In this document: one piece after another, positions 8,050-16,625 of the stretch
How positions within the stretch are numbered: position 1 is the first letter of the stretch
Layout: each line of letters starts with the position of its first letter
Source: Thermohalobaculum sp964576075
GTDB taxonomy: Bacteria > Pseudomonadota > Alphaproteobacteria > Rhodobacterales > Rhodobacteraceae
Assembly (NCBI GenBank): GCA_964576075.1
Contig: CAZNTX010000038.1
Location: 1 to 35,640, forward strand
Direction: 5' to 3'
DNA length: 35,640 nt
Notes under the pieces: generated by a model
What the model was told of the DNA's origin: nothing
Database searches by the model: none
What the model saw: only the letters and a program-made list of their open reading frames with translations
Translations under genes and position numbers: made by a program

Positions 8050-8691
8050 ATGTCGCTCGTGCATCTGCTGAACGAAGCCCAAGGCGGCCAGGGGCTCGCG
8101 GCGCTCGCCGCGCGGTTCGGGATCGACGAGGCGCAGGCGGGGGAGCTCGCAGGCCTCCTCGCCCCGGCGATCGGGACGGCGACCCGCCGGCGCGCCGAGG
8201 CGGGCGGGATCGACCGGGTGGCCGGCCAGCTCAAGGGCGAGCGCGCGGCGACCTTCTTCGACGACGCCGCCCGCGCGGCCGAGCCGGAGGGCCAGGCGCA
8301 GGGCCAGCGCTTCCTCGACGAGATCTTCGGGGCGCGGGAAGCGAGCGACCGCCTCTCCCACGCGGCCGCGGAGCGCACGGGGATCGACGCCTCGGTGGTC
8401 GGGCAGGTCCTCCCGGCGATCGCGGCGATGCTTCAGGGGGGCATGCAGCGGCGGATGCCGGACAGCACGCTCGACGACATGCTCGGCCAGTTCGCCGGCG
8501 CCGGGCACGGGGGGTCGCGCGGGGGTGGTCTGCTCGGCATGGTCCTCGGCGCGCTCGGCGGCCGGGGACGAGGGAGCGCCGCGCCGCAGGGCGGCCAGGG
8601 CTCGGCGCTCGGCCCGCTCGTGTCGATGCTCGACCGGGACGGCGACGGCTCGGCCTTCGACGACATCCTCGACGCCTTCCTCCGGCGCTGA
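8050..8691 (+). CDS. DUF937 domain protein
   Basis: 213-residue protein of the DUF937 (YidB-like) type. The N-terminal half is Ala/Gly-rich helices (MSLVHLLNEAQGGQGLAALA). The middle has the typical HAAAERTGIDASVVGQVLPAIAAML-like helix pair (about 98-122, paraphrased). A Gly-rich linker leads to a C-terminal LDRDGDGSAFDDIL segment resembling an EF-hand loop that lacks the usual acidic last position. GGGGAG precedes the ATG. It is 72 bases after the DUF3137 gene on the same strand and may be cotranscribed. Function is unknown. Confidence 0.78.
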   Translation: MSLVHLLNEAQGGQGLAALAARFGIDEAQAGELAGLLAPAIGTATRRRAEAGGIDRVAGQLKGERAATFFDDAARAAEPEGQAQGQRFLDEIFGAREASDRLSHAAAERTGIDASVVGQVLPAIAAMLQGGMQRRMPDSTLDDMLGQFAGAGHGGSRGGGLLGMVLGALGGRGRGSAAPQGGQGSALGPLVSMLDRDGDGSAFDDILDAFLRR

Positions 8692-8726
8692 ACCCCGCCT
8701 CGGCGGGACGGGCTCAGGCCCCGCCC

Positions 8727-9029
8727 TCAGGCCCCGTCGGTGGTCGCCTGCCCGAGATCGACCTTCACGCCGGTGTCCACCGGCTCGACCTTGCCGAGCG
8801 CGGTCTTGTTCTCGTCGGTCCAGGCGGCGACGAGGACGAGGCGTGCCTCGGTGGTGGTGTCCTCGACGGCAGTGGCGGTCTCGAAGACGAGAAGGCCGTT
8901 CTGGTCGAGATAGAAGGTGTTCTCGCCGAAGGCCTTCTCGAGCTCCTCGATCACCGGGTGATCGGCGGGAAGGGGGTCGGCGCCCAGCACGGCCTTGGCG
9001 GCCGCGATCTGGTCGGTCGAGAGTTTCAT
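8727..9029 (-). CDS. Small conserved hypothetical protein
   Basis: 100 residues, acidic, soluble, no signal peptide. It begins MKLSTDQIAAAKAVLGADPL and contains NTFYLDQNGLLVFETA followed by an Ala/Thr/Val-rich beta part and WTDENKTALGKVEPVDTGV. It resembles short conserved proteins in Rhodobacterales that I cannot assign to a named family. It lies about 146 bases after the radical SAM gene on the same strand and could be in its operon. Coding potential is supported by an ordered composition with few Arg/Pro, unlike the shadow frames around it. Confidence 0.65.
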   Translation of the reverse strand: MKLSTDQIAAAKAVLGADPLPADHPVIEELEKAFGENTFYLDQNGLLVFETATAVEDTTTEARLVLVAAWTDENKTALGKVEPVDTGVKVDLGQATTDGA

Positions 9030-9175
9030 ATGGAAGCTTTCCGTGTCAGCGTTCGGACCGCGCCCTCGGGGCGCCCCTTGGGGCCGGTCCATCTTCGCGG
9101 CCTTGCCGCAGCGTACCTTCCAAGCGTGACAGGGCGAGGCCGCGGGCGCAACCGGGACGCCCGGTCGCACCCGGA

Positions 9176-10219
9176 TCAGAGGGCGTTGCGACGGTTTCGC
9201 CGCATCCGCCCGCATTTGTGGCGGCAGGTGGCGAGGGCGTCGGCCTCCCAAGCGCGGGCATAGAGGCTCGCGAAGGGCTCGTCGGACATGATCTCGGCGA
9301 GCGGGCGGCGGCGCAGATCGTAGCGCTCCGGCGCCAGGCCGTGGCCCTCGAAGAAGCGCGCCTCCTCGCCGGAGCCCGCGACCCAGCAGCAGGCGGAGAC
9401 CCGGCCTCGGGCGGAGATGTAGGGGCTGTTGCGGGCGGCGGATTTGCAGTCGATGCCGTTCACGGCGTGGGGGGAGGGCTCGTCGGCCGCCTCCGCGGCC
9501 TCCTCGCGGCTCGCGAGCACGATCTCGCCCTCTTCGAGCGCGAAATCGGCGGCGCGGCGGGTCGGGCGCTCGAGGGCGCGGGCCTCGCCGGAGGGCATGA
9601 CGTAGGCGAAGCGGCCCTCCGGGCCGAAGCGGACCGTGTCGATCAGGGTGAAGCCCGTGAAGCCGAGAGCGCGGGAGCGGCGGAAAGCCTCCTCGATCTG
9701 GTGCTCGTTGTGGCGGAAGATGATGAAATGCCACTCCGCGCGGGCGCCGGTCGCGATATAGGCGCGGGCGTTCTCGACGATCTTCGCGTAGCTCGTGTTG
9801 ACCCGGTAGAGCGGGTTGGTGTCCTCGAGCCCGTCGATATGGAGTTCGAGGCGGGAGCCCGGGACGCGGGCCATGGCGCGGCCGAGGCGGGCCCACCAAT
9901 CGGGCTTGCGCAGGGAGCCGTTGGTGGCGATGGCGACGCGGACGCCGCGCGCGGTCAGATGCTCGACGATCTCGAGAAGCTCGGAGGCGGCGAGCGGGTC
10001 GCCATAGGCGCCGCCGAAGATCACCTCCGCGGTGGCCGCGCACATCGCCTCGTCGAAATGGGTCTCGAAATCGGCGAGGCCGAGCTCGACATTGGCGACC
10101 ACCGAGCGGTCCGGCCGGCAGCCGTTCAGATGGTCGGTGCGCGGGCACATCGGGCAGCCGGCATTGCATTTGTCGGTCAGCTCGATGTGGAAGCTGTAGG
10201 GGCGGGCCGGGTCGAACAT
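9176..10219 (-). CDS. Radical SAM protein with Cys-rich C-terminal domain
   Basis: 347 residues. The radical SAM cluster is C18-x3-C22-x2-C25 (CNAGCPMC) in LTDKCNAGCPMCPRTDHLNG, and GGAYGDPLAA (about 90-99) fits the SAM-binding region. The C-terminal third holds further Cys (GIDCKSAA, VSACCWVAG, CRHKCGRM), typical of SPASM or twitch domains that bind extra 4Fe-4S clusters. Such proteins modify peptides, mature enzymes or build cofactors; the substrate is not evident. I chose the ATG at 10219 because GGAGG lies just upstream; an ATG at 10279 adds 20 unlike residues. The only close neighbour on the strand is the small protein at 8727-9029, which is acidic and could be tested as a partner. Confidence 0.85.
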   Translation of the reverse strand: MFDPARPYSFHIELTDKCNAGCPMCPRTDHLNGCRPDRSVVANVELGLADFETHFDEAMCAATAEVIFGGAYGDPLAASELLEIVEHLTARGVRVAIATNGSLRKPDWWARLGRAMARVPGSRLELHIDGLEDTNPLYRVNTSYAKIVENARAYIATGARAEWHFIIFRHNEHQIEEAFRRSRALGFTGFTLIDTVRFGPEGRFAYVMPSGEARALERPTRRAADFALEEGEIVLASREEAAEAADEPSPHAVNGIDCKSAARNSPYISARGRVSACCWVAGSGEEARFFEGHGLAPERYDLRRRPLAEIMSDEPFASLYARAWEADALATCRHKCGRMRRNRRNAL

Positions 10220-10295
10220 GGAGCCTCCGGGGGGTCGGACGCCCTTCTCTAGCCCAGCCCGGCCGGCAAGGCCAATCAAGGCCGATCAAGGCAGA

Positions 10296-10943
10296 TCACA
10301 TGGGCCGGCGCGCCCCAGAGGCTGCGAGGGCGCCGAGCGCTGCCAGCAGCAGCACCGCCGTTGCCGGAAGCGGGACCACCCCGGTGCCCTCGACCGAATA
10401 GGTGAAGCTGTCCACCCGAAACCTCACATCGTCGGTTAAGCCATCCGGGCCGCGGTCGAGCCTGCCGAGGATCGAGAACGTGAAGTCCGAGGGCGACAGG
10501 CTCTCCGGGATGCCGATCCCGTCGAGCACGCTGGTCGGTCCCGTGAACGGCACGCCGACAGTGTTGATCGGCAGCCCGCCGATCAGGTCGCCCGTATAGG
10601 TGGCGGTGTCGAACCCGTTGGTGGAGAACTGATCGAAGTTCCCCAACCCGTTGTCGTTGATCACGAAGATGAACTGATCGTCGACCTGCCCCGAGAGCCC
10701 GGCGACCGAGAAGCTCGAGACATGGCGGGTCGGATAGAGCGCCTGCTGCCCGCCGACCGCGGGATTGCTGACCGACGGCGTCACGCCTTCGGGGTCGAAG
10801 GTGAAGGCGCCGGTGATGGTTTGGCCGACCAGCGTTGGGTCGAAATTCGCCTGAACCACCGTCCCGGTCCAGCTGACCGAGACCGGACTGGCCAGGGCAG
10901 GCCCCGGCAGCGCGACGAGGACAGCGGCAAGCAGACGACGCAT
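10296..10943 (-). CDS. Exported VPLPA-CTERM sorting-domain protein
   Basis: 215 residues. A signal peptide (RRLLAAVLVALPGPALA, cut about residue 18) leads into a beta-rich secreted body with many Thr/Ser/Asn/Gly (VSVSWTGTVVQANF, GAFTFDPEGVTP). The C terminus is VVPLPATAVLLLAALGALA then ARRPM, that is the VPLPA motif, a membrane helix and a basic tail. This is the alphaproteobacterial version of the PEP-CTERM signal, processed by an exosortase, so the protein is probably exported to the surface or matrix. No exosortase gene is in this window. A clear promoter lies upstream on the same strand (10970-10997). Confidence 0.88.
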   Translation of the reverse strand: MRRLLAAVLVALPGPALASPVSVSWTGTVVQANFDPTLVGQTITGAFTFDPEGVTPSVSNPAVGGQQALYPTRHVSSFSVAGLSGQVDDQFIFVINDNGLGNFDQFSTNGFDTATYTGDLIGGLPINTVGVPFTGPTSVLDGIGIPESLSPSDFTFSILGRLDRGPDGLTDDVRFRVDSFTYSVEGTGVVPLPATAVLLLAALGALAASGARRPM

Positions 10944-10969
10944 AATGGCACCCGACCAGTTTCAAATTT

Positions 10970-10997
10970 ATTGTAGCAGCCGGCAACCCTCGGTCAA
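10970..10997 (-). promoter_or_regulatory. Sigma-70 promoter for the VPLPA-CTERM gene
   Basis: On the minus strand TTGACC (10997-10992) and TACAAT (10975-10970) are 16 bases apart. They match the -35 and -10 consensus at five of six positions each. This is the best sigma-70 match I saw in the window. The transcript would start about 20 bases before the ATG at 10943. Confidence 0.7.
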
Positions 10998-11146
10998 CGG
11001 GCCCGCCGCATCGAGCCGGGGAGCGGCGGCGACCCGGGAAAGCGCGACCCCGTGCGGACAGACGACCTCGGGCGCGGCGCCGCCTTCGCCGAGAGAGATG
11101 CGGCCCTCGCGCGGCGCCGGCGCGTCGAGGGCCACCCCGATCGCCG

Positions 11147-11813
11147 TCAGCCGGGCTTGCGGGCGGTGATCACCCAGGACGACGACGGCATGAACACGCC
11201 GTCGGCCTTGGCATAGGGGGCGTAGGCCGCGCGCAGATCGGCCATGATCGCCTCATGCTTGGCTTTGGCCTCCTCGCCCGCCTCGCGATAGACCTCCCCG
11301 GCCGGGCCGACGGCGAGCTGGAAGGCGATCGCGTCCTCCACATCGTCGCCGGTGCGGAAGGGGCAATCGACCCGCTCGAACTCGATGTCGGTGACCCCCG
11401 CCGCCTGCATCTGCCCGCGGGTCGTCTCCTCGTCGGCCATCGAGATAGGGCCGGGCCCGCAGGTCTGCGCGTCGTCGCCGGGGGGCGGCACGTGGCGCAG
11501 GAGCACCTCCTTCGGCACCGTGCCCCAGTGGTTGTCCTCGCGGGCGCGCCAGACGATGTGCACGAAGCGGCCGCCGGGCTTCAGCGCCCTCCGGGCCGAC
11601 CCGCTCCGCGAGCATGCAGGCGGTGTCGCCGAAGCCGCAGCCGGCATCCATCCCCCGCTCGCCCGGATTGACCTCGAGTTTGGGGAAGATCGCCTCGGAG
11701 TGCTGGCCGAGCCCGCCGACGAGGACGTGCTTGTAGGCGACGAATTTGGGGACGAGAATCTCGTTCCAGAACTTCACGAATTCGGAGTGTTCGGTGGCGA
11801 CCGCGCCATCCAT
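11147..11813 (-). pseudogene. SAM-dependent methyltransferase relic (deletion plus frameshift)
   Basis: Reading from the ATG at 11813, the first frame gives EFVKFWNEILVPKFVAYKHV and motif I as MDAGCGFGDTACMLAERVGPEG. It then turns into Arg-rich nonsense. The next frame takes up ALKPGGRFVHIVWR, followed by a good C-terminal half ending ADGVFMPSSSWVITARKPG. In family members about 70 residues lie between these blocks, including the acidic SAM-ribose motif and the substrate region; here they are missing and the frame changes. The join lies near 11590-11625, at a GGAGGGC sequence that would be shared by both edges (inferred). The product cannot be active. The family is often near sulfur and GNAT genes in Rhodobacterales. 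Confidence 0.8.
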
Positions 11814-11909
11814 CTCGACTCTCGCTTGGCTATCCCCCTCGCCCGCGGCGCGACGAGAGCACGGACAGGGGGGATTTCGCGAGCGCGAGAGGCCGGCGGG
11901 GTGGCGCGC

Positions 11910-12434
11910 TCAGGGGCGGGGGAAGCTCTGCCGGCGGACGGCGGCGAAGCCCATGCGCTGGTAGAGGCCGAGGGCGGCCGGGTGGTCGAGCGTGCAGGTG
12001 TTGACGGTGAGGCGGGTGGTGCCGGGGATGTCCCAGGCGGTGTGGATCGCCGTGGCCAGCAGCCAGCGGCCGAGCCCGCGCCCGATCGCCTGGGGCACGA
12101 GGCCGAAATAGGCGAGGTCGCAGACCCCCTCCTCGGCGACGGCGCGGGCGTCGAGCATGAAGAAGCCGCCGGGCCAGCCATCGGTCATCAGGGTGTGGAT
12201 GGTAACCTTGGGGTCGCCGACGAAGGCGGCGAGCTCGGCCTCGGAGCGGTCGTGCCAGTCGGTCCACTCCCAGTCTGCGCCGACCTGGGCGTAGAGATAG
12301 AGGAACCAGGCGGGCGGCGGGCTCTCCGCGGCGACGAGGGCGAGGCGCGGGCGGACCGGCGCGGGCGGCGGCGGCTCGGAGGGGCGGGCGCGCATCTCGA
12401 GCCAGGTGACGGTGACCTCGTCCGCCCCGCTCAC
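11910..12434 (-). CDS. GNAT-family N-acetyltransferase
   Basis: 174 residues. The GNAT core is visible: beta-strands FMLDARAV and CDLAYFGLVP, then the acetyl-CoA loop QAIGRGLGRWLL (Q/RxxGxG/A), then the C-terminal LTVNTCTLDHPAALGLYQRMGF. WEWTDWHDRSEAEL lies near residue 60. The GTG at 12434 overlaps the sseA stop (GTGA), so I chose it over the internal ATG (codon 14); the overlap implies translational coupling to sseA. The substrate is unknown. This sseA-GNAT arrangement appears common in Rhodobacterales, from memory rather than a search. Confidence 0.85.
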   Translation of the reverse strand: MSGADEVTVTWLEMRARPSEPPPPAPVRPRLALVAAESPPPAWFLYLYAQVGADWEWTDWHDRSEAELAAFVGDPKVTIHTLMTDGWPGGFFMLDARAVAEEGVCDLAYFGLVPQAIGRGLGRWLLATAIHTAWDIPGTTRLTVNTCTLDHPAALGLYQRMGFAAVRRQSFPRP

Positions 12435-13300
12435 TTGCCGGAGCCCGGGGCGCCCGTCTCCACGGCGAGATCGGGATAGGCGCCCCATTCGGTCCAGGAC
12501 CCGTCGTAGACGGCGTTGCGCGTGTGGCCGACGCGGGCGAGCGCGAGGCTGAGGGCGCAGGCGGTGATCCCGGAGCCGCAGGTGGTGACCACGGGCTTGG
12601 CGAGATCGACCCCGGCGGCCTCGAAGAGCGCGCGCAGGTCCTCCGCCGACTTCATCGTGCCGTCCGCCTCGAAGAGGGTGCGGTAGTGCAGGTTCTTCGA
12701 GCCCGGGATGTGGCCCGCGCGCAGGCCCGGGCGGGGCTCCGCCTCCGCGCCGGCGAAGCGGCCGGGGGAGCGGGCGTCGAGGATCTGCTCGTTGCCGAGC
12801 TTCGCGGCCCCGGCGATCTGGGTGACGTCGCGCACGAGCGAGGCGTCGCGGCGGGCGGTGTAGTGGCGCTCGCGGGGATCGACCTCGCCGTCCTCGATCG
12901 GGCGGCCCTCGGCGCGCCATTTGGCGAGCCCGCCGTCGAGCACCGCCACATCGGTGTGGCCGAAGACGCGGAACATCCACCAGACCCGGGCGGCGGAGTG
13001 CAGATCGGACTGGTCGTAGACGACCACCCGATGCCCGTCGCCGATGCCGAGCTTGCGCACGGCGGAGACGAACTGCTCCACCGGGGGCAGCATATGCGGC
13101 AGCTTGGAGCCGCGGTCGGCGATCCGGTCGATGTCGAAGAAGCGCGCGCCGGGGATGTGGCCGTCGAGGAACTCCTGGTGCGCGTCGCGGCCGGAGCCCA
13201 CCAGATGGTAGCTCCCGTCGAGCACGCGGATATCCGGGCTGCCGAGGCGCTCGGCGAGCCAGTTGGTCGAGACCAGGAGGGTCGGGTCGCTCGTCGGCAT
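12431..13300 (-). CDS. sseA: 3-mercaptopyruvate sulfurtransferase (tandem rhodanese)
   Basis: Transfers sulfur from 3-mercaptopyruvate to thiophilic acceptors. 289 residues form two rhodanese domains. The first has RVLDGSYHL and HIPGARFFDIDRIAD. The second has HIPGSKNLHY and the active loop TTCGSGITACALSLAL, with catalytic Cys at residue 241; CGSGITA matches the mercaptopyruvate class rather than thiosulfate rhodanese. I chose the ATG at 13300 (MPTSDPTLLVSTNWLAE) because GAGGAG lies upstream; the frame runs further to 13399 but that part is Arg-rich. A GNAT gene overlaps its stop codon by four bases. Confidence 0.92.
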   Translation of the reverse strand: MPTSDPTLLVSTNWLAERLGSPDIRVLDGSYHLVGSGRDAHQEFLDGHIPGARFFDIDRIADRGSKLPHMLPPVEQFVSAVRKLGIGDGHRVVVYDQSDLHSAARVWWMFRVFGHTDVAVLDGGLAKWRAEGRPIEDGEVDPRERHYTARRDASLVRDVTQIAGAAKLGNEQILDARSPGRFAGAEAEPRPGLRAGHIPGSKNLHYRTLFEADGTMKSAEDLRALFEAAGVDLAKPVVTTCGSGITACALSLALARVGHTRNAVYDGSWTEWGAYPDLAVETGAPGSGK

Positions 13301-13503
13301 CGGGCTCCTCGGGGTTGCGCGCCTCTTCCTCCTAGAAGCTGCCCGGGGGCCGGTCAACTGCGCGTCACGCAGGCGCTGGCGCGTCGATTTCCGGACCACC
13401 GGCTGCTATCGTTCCTCGGTGAGGGTTCGGGACGCACGCGGCGCGGGTGCGGGGGCGGCGGTCTGACCATGAACAGCGACAGGGCAAGGTGCTGGAGGAC
13501 AGG

Positions 13504-16500
13504 ATGCTTCGTGTTTTGGTGGCGGTCGTCGCGCTCGCGGCGGGGATGGCCTGGCAAGCGGCGGCGCAAGAGCGCCGGGCGCTCGTCATCGGCAATGACG
13601 GCTATCTCGAGATCTCGCGGCTGGAGAAGGCGGCGAACGACGCGCGCGCCATCGCGGGCACGCTCGGCAAGCTCGGCTTCGAGGTCACGCAGGTGATCGA
13701 CGGCAGCGAGCGCGAGACCAACCGCGCCCTCGCCCGCTTCACCGCGAGCCTGCAGCCGGGCGACACGGCGTTCCTCTTTTTCGCCGGCCACGGGGTGGAG
13801 ATCGACGGGGAGAACTATCTCCTGCCCGTCGACATCCCGAAGCCGCGGCCCGAGGAGTCGCGGCTCGTGAAGGCCGAGTCGATCGCGCTCTCGCGCACCC
13901 TCGACGAGATCCGCGGGACCGGCGCGCGCGTCACCATCGCGGTGATCGACGCCTGCCGCGACAACCCCTTCCCCCGCCAGGGGACGCGGAGCCTCGGCGC
14001 GACGCGGGGGCTCGCGATGAACCAGCCGCCGGAGGGGACCTTCATCATCTATTCCGCGGGGGCGGGGCAGGCGGCGCTCGACCGGCTCGGGCCGCAGGAT
14101 GCGAGCCCCAACTCGGTCTTCACCCGCAAGCTGCTGCCGCTCCTCGAGGAGCCGGGGCTGCAGCTGCCCAATCTCGCGCGCAAGCTGCGCCGGGAGGTGA
14201 CCGAGCTCGCCTCGACCGTCGGGCACCGCCAGCGCCCGGGCTACTACGACGAGATCCTCGGGCAGTTCGCCTTCGTCCAACCCGGCACCGCCCCGATCGA
14301 CGCCGGCGTGCGCACCGACGGGGGCGGCGCCTTCGGCAAGCTCCCGGGCTTCCTGTCGCCGGCGACCCGCGAACCGGGGGTCGACATGATCGTCGACGCC
14401 ACCGGCGGGGGCGACCACCGCACGATCTCGGACGCCGTCGCCGCGGCCCTCCCCGGCACCGTGATCGGCGTGCGGCCCGGCACCTATTCGGGCGGCGTCG
14501 CGGTCTCGCAGCCGCTCGAGATCGTCGGCATCGGCGAGCGCTCCGAGATCGTCTGGGAGGCGCGCAGCGAGGACGTGATCTCCTGGACCGCGCCCGAGGG
14601 CCGCATCGCCAATCTGACCATCCGCCAGCTCGGCGACGCGCTCAACGCGGTCGATTTCGACGGCGGCTCGGCGCTCCTCGAGGACAGCGACCTGACCTCC
14701 GCGGGCTATGCCGTCGTCTCCGTGCGCAACGGGGCGGACCCGGTGGTTCGCGAGAACCAGATCCACGGCGGCAATCAGAGCGGGGTCTTCGTCTATGCCG
14801 GCGGCAAAGGGGTGATCGAGGGCAACGAGATCTACGCCAACACCTATGCCGGCATCGAGATCGACGGCGACAGCGAGCCGGTGATCCGCGCCAACCTGCT
14901 GCGCGACGGCGAGGGCAGCGGCCTCTATTTCAACGACGGGGCGAAGGGCCGCGCCGAGGGCAACGAGATCCGCGGCAACCGCCTCGCCGGCGTCGAAATC
15001 AAGACCGGCGCCAACCCTGTGGTAACGGACAACCGCATCCACAGCGGCCGGCAGAGCGGCGTCTACATCCACGAGTCGGGCCGCGGCACCATCGAGGGCA
15101 ACGAGATCTGGAACAACGCCCTCTCCGGCGTCGAGATCGCCCGCCAGGCCGACCCGATCGTCCGCGGCAACACGATCCGCGACGGCCAGCAGGGCGGCAT
15201 GTTCATCTATGCCGAGGCGAAGGGGACCGTGCTCCAGAACGAGATCTTCGGCAACGCCAAGGCCGGGATCGAGATCAAGTCCGGCGCCGACCCCCGCATC
15301 GCCGGCAACACCATCCGCGACGGCCAGGGCAGCGGCATCTTCGCCAACGAAGACGCCAAGGGCATGATCACCGGCAACGAGATCCACGGCAACGCGCTGG
15401 CCGGCATCCAGATCAAGTCGGGCGCCGCCCCGGTCGTCACCGCCAACAAGATCCATAACGGCCAGCAGGGCGGCATCTTCGTCAACGACGGCGGGCGCGG
15501 CACCATCGAGAAGAACGAGATCTACGCCAACGGCTTCTCCGGCATCGAGATCACCACGAACGGCGATCCGACGATCCGCGAGAACACCATCCGCGACGGC
15601 AAGCAGTCCGGCCTCTTCATCAACGAGGGGGGCCGCGGCACCATCGAGACCAACCAGATCTTCGGCAACGCCCTCGCCGGGATCCAGATCAAGGCGGGCG
15701 GCGATCCGGTGATCCGCGGCAACACGATCCGCGACGGCCAGCAGGGCGGCATCTTCGTCAACGAGGGCGGCAAGGGCCGGATCGAGGGCAACGAGATCTT
15801 CGCCAACACCTATGCCGGGGTCGAGATCACCACCGGGGGCGACCCGGTCGTCACCGGCAACACGATCCGCAACGGCAAGCAGGGCGGCATCTTCGTCAAC
15901 GAGAACGGCCTCGGCACCATCGAGCGCAACCAGATCTTCGGCAACACCTTCGCCGGGATCGAGATCAAGGCCGGCTCCGACCCGAAGATCCGCGACAACG
16001 TGATCCGCGACGGCCAGCAGGGGGGCATCTTCGTCAACGATCTCGGCGGCGGGATCATCGAGAACAACGAGGTCCACGGCAACGCGCTGGCCGGCATCCA
16101 GATCAAGGGCGGCGCCAACCCCGTGGTCCGCGGCAACACCGTGCGCGACGGCAAGCAGTCCGGCATCTTCGTCAACGACGGCGGGCGCGGCACCATCGAG
16201 GGCAACCGGGTCTACGGCAACGGCTATGCCGGCATCCAGATCAACTCGGGCGCCGATCCGCTGGTGCGCGACAACGTGATCCGCGACGGCAAGCAGTCCG
16301 GCGTGTTCGTGAACGAGCGCGGCCGCGGCAGCATCGAGGGCAACCGGATCGAGGGCAACGGCAAGGCCGGGGTGGAGCTCGCCTCCGGCGCCGATCCGCT
16401 GATCCGCGGCAACACGATCACCGGCAACGCCTATCAGGCGGTCTGGGCCTATGACGGCGGCCGCGGCCGGGTCTACGACAACGATCTGCGCGGCAACGCC

Positions 16501-16563
16501 CGCGGCGCCTTCCTCGTCGAACAGGGCGCAGGCCCCCTCGACCGGCGCAACAACCGCGAGTGA
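13504..16563 (+). CDS. Exported caspase-like (C14) protease fused to a parallel beta-helix
   Basis: 1019 residues. A signal peptide (1-21, MLRVLVAVVALAAGM...AAA) is followed at once by a caspase-fold domain starting RRALVIGNDGYLEISRL. The catalytic pair is intact: His96 in FFAGHGVEIDGENY and Cys151 in VIDACRDNPF. GTFIIYSAGAGQAALDRL and NSVFTRKLLPLLEEP are further landmarks to about residue 255. A bridging region (about 295-415, with VIGVRPGTYSGGVAV) starts the helix. Residues 416-967 are twelve 46-residue repeats, each two rungs of about 23 residues (GNTIRDGQQGGIFVN then GNEIFGNALAGIEIK), and a cap follows. GGAGGA at 13494-13499 supports the ATG at 13504. The catalytic domain and helix are exported together; the target is unknown. 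A paralogue follows directly. Confidence 0.92.
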   Translation: MLRVLVAVVALAAGMAWQAAAQERRALVIGNDGYLEISRLEKAANDARAIAGTLGKLGFEVTQVIDGSERETNRALARFTASLQPGDTAFLFFAGHGVEIDGENYLLPVDIPKPRPEESRLVKAESIALSRTLDEIRGTGARVTIAVIDACRDNPFPRQGTRSLGATRGLAMNQPPEGTFIIYSAGAGQAALDRLGPQDASPNSVFTRKLLPLLEEPGLQLPNLARKLRREVTELASTVGHRQRPGYYDEILGQFAFVQPGTAPIDAGVRTDGGGAFGKLPGFLSPATREPGVDMIVDATGGGDHRTISDAVAAALPGTVIGVRPGTYSGGVAVSQPLEIVGIGERSEIVWEARSEDVISWTAPEGRIANLTIRQLGDALNAVDFDGGSALLEDSDLTSAGYAVVSVRNGADPVVRENQIHGGNQSGVFVYAGGKGVIEGNEIYANTYAGIEIDGDSEPVIRANLLRDGEGSGLYFNDGAKGRAEGNEIRGNRLAGVEIKTGANPVVTDNRIHSGRQSGVYIHESGRGTIEGNEIWNNALSGVEIARQADPIVRGNTIRDGQQGGMFIYAEAKGTVLQNEIFGNAKAGIEIKSGADPRIAGNTIRDGQGSGIFANEDAKGMITGNEIHGNALAGIQIKSGAAPVVTANKIHNGQQGGIFVNDGGRGTIEKNEIYANGFSGIEITTNGDPTIRENTIRDGKQSGLFINEGGRGTIETNQIFGNALAGIQIKAGGDPVIRGNTIRDGQQGGIFVNEGGKGRIEGNEIFANTYAGVEITTGGDPVVTGNTIRNGKQGGIFVNENGLGTIERNQIFGNTFAGIEIKAGSDPKIRDNVIRDGQQGGIFVNDLGGGIIENNEVHGNALAGIQIKGGANPVVRGNTVRDGKQSGIFVNDGGRGTIEGNRVYGNGYAGIQINSGADPLVRDNVIRDGKQSGVFVNERGRGSIEGNRIEGNGKAGVELASGADPLIRGNTITGNAYQAVWAYDGGRGRVYDNDLRGNARGAFLVEQGAGPLDRRNNRE
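14749..16404 (+). repeat. Twelve 138-bp tandem repeats in perfect register
   Basis: Coding repeats of the first caspase/beta-helix gene. Every unit is exactly 138 bases (46 codons) from CGC/ACC-type start to the next, with no insertion or deletion over 12 units; the 13th start is at 16405 and becomes the C-terminal cap. Units share long identical stretches such as ATCCGCGACGGC and GGCATCTTCGTCAAC. Perfect register suggests expansion by unequal recombination with selection for the helix turn. Copy number may vary among strains. Confidence 0.9.
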
Positions 16564-16571
16564 CCCCCCGA

Positions 16572-16596
16572 GGGGCGGCGCCCCCCGCGCCGCCCC
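16572..16596 (+). terminator. Hairpin between the two caspase genes
   Basis: GGGGCGGCGC (16572-16581) pairs perfectly with GCGCCGCCCC (16587-16596) around a CCCCC loop, nine bases after the first gene's stop. The downstream side has only scattered T residues. It may partly terminate or stabilise the upstream mRNA, setting different levels of the two paralogues. Confidence 0.5.
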
Positions 16597-16625
16597 GCTG
16601 TTGCTTGACAAGATTGGAGACGCCC

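Noticed and set aside
10968..11135. Small 55-codon frame on the minus strand between the VPLPA gene and the methyltransferase relic
   Set aside because: Starts with GTG without a clear ribosome site, runs over the -10 of the VPLPA promoter and matches no family I know.
14749..16404. CRISPR array
   Set aside because: Units are 138 bases, translate to a beta-helix and have no spacer structure.
13354..16611. Open frame of 1085 codons antisense to the first caspase gene
   Set aside because: It arises because the 138-bp repeat is a multiple of three and GC-rich; its translation is low-complexity Asp/Ala/Val repeats with no family and no ribosome site.
16560..16625. Earlier GTG start for the second caspase paralogue overlapping the previous stop
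   Set aside because: Would put 22 Pro/Arg/Cys residues before the signal peptide, and a good ribosome site lies before 16626.
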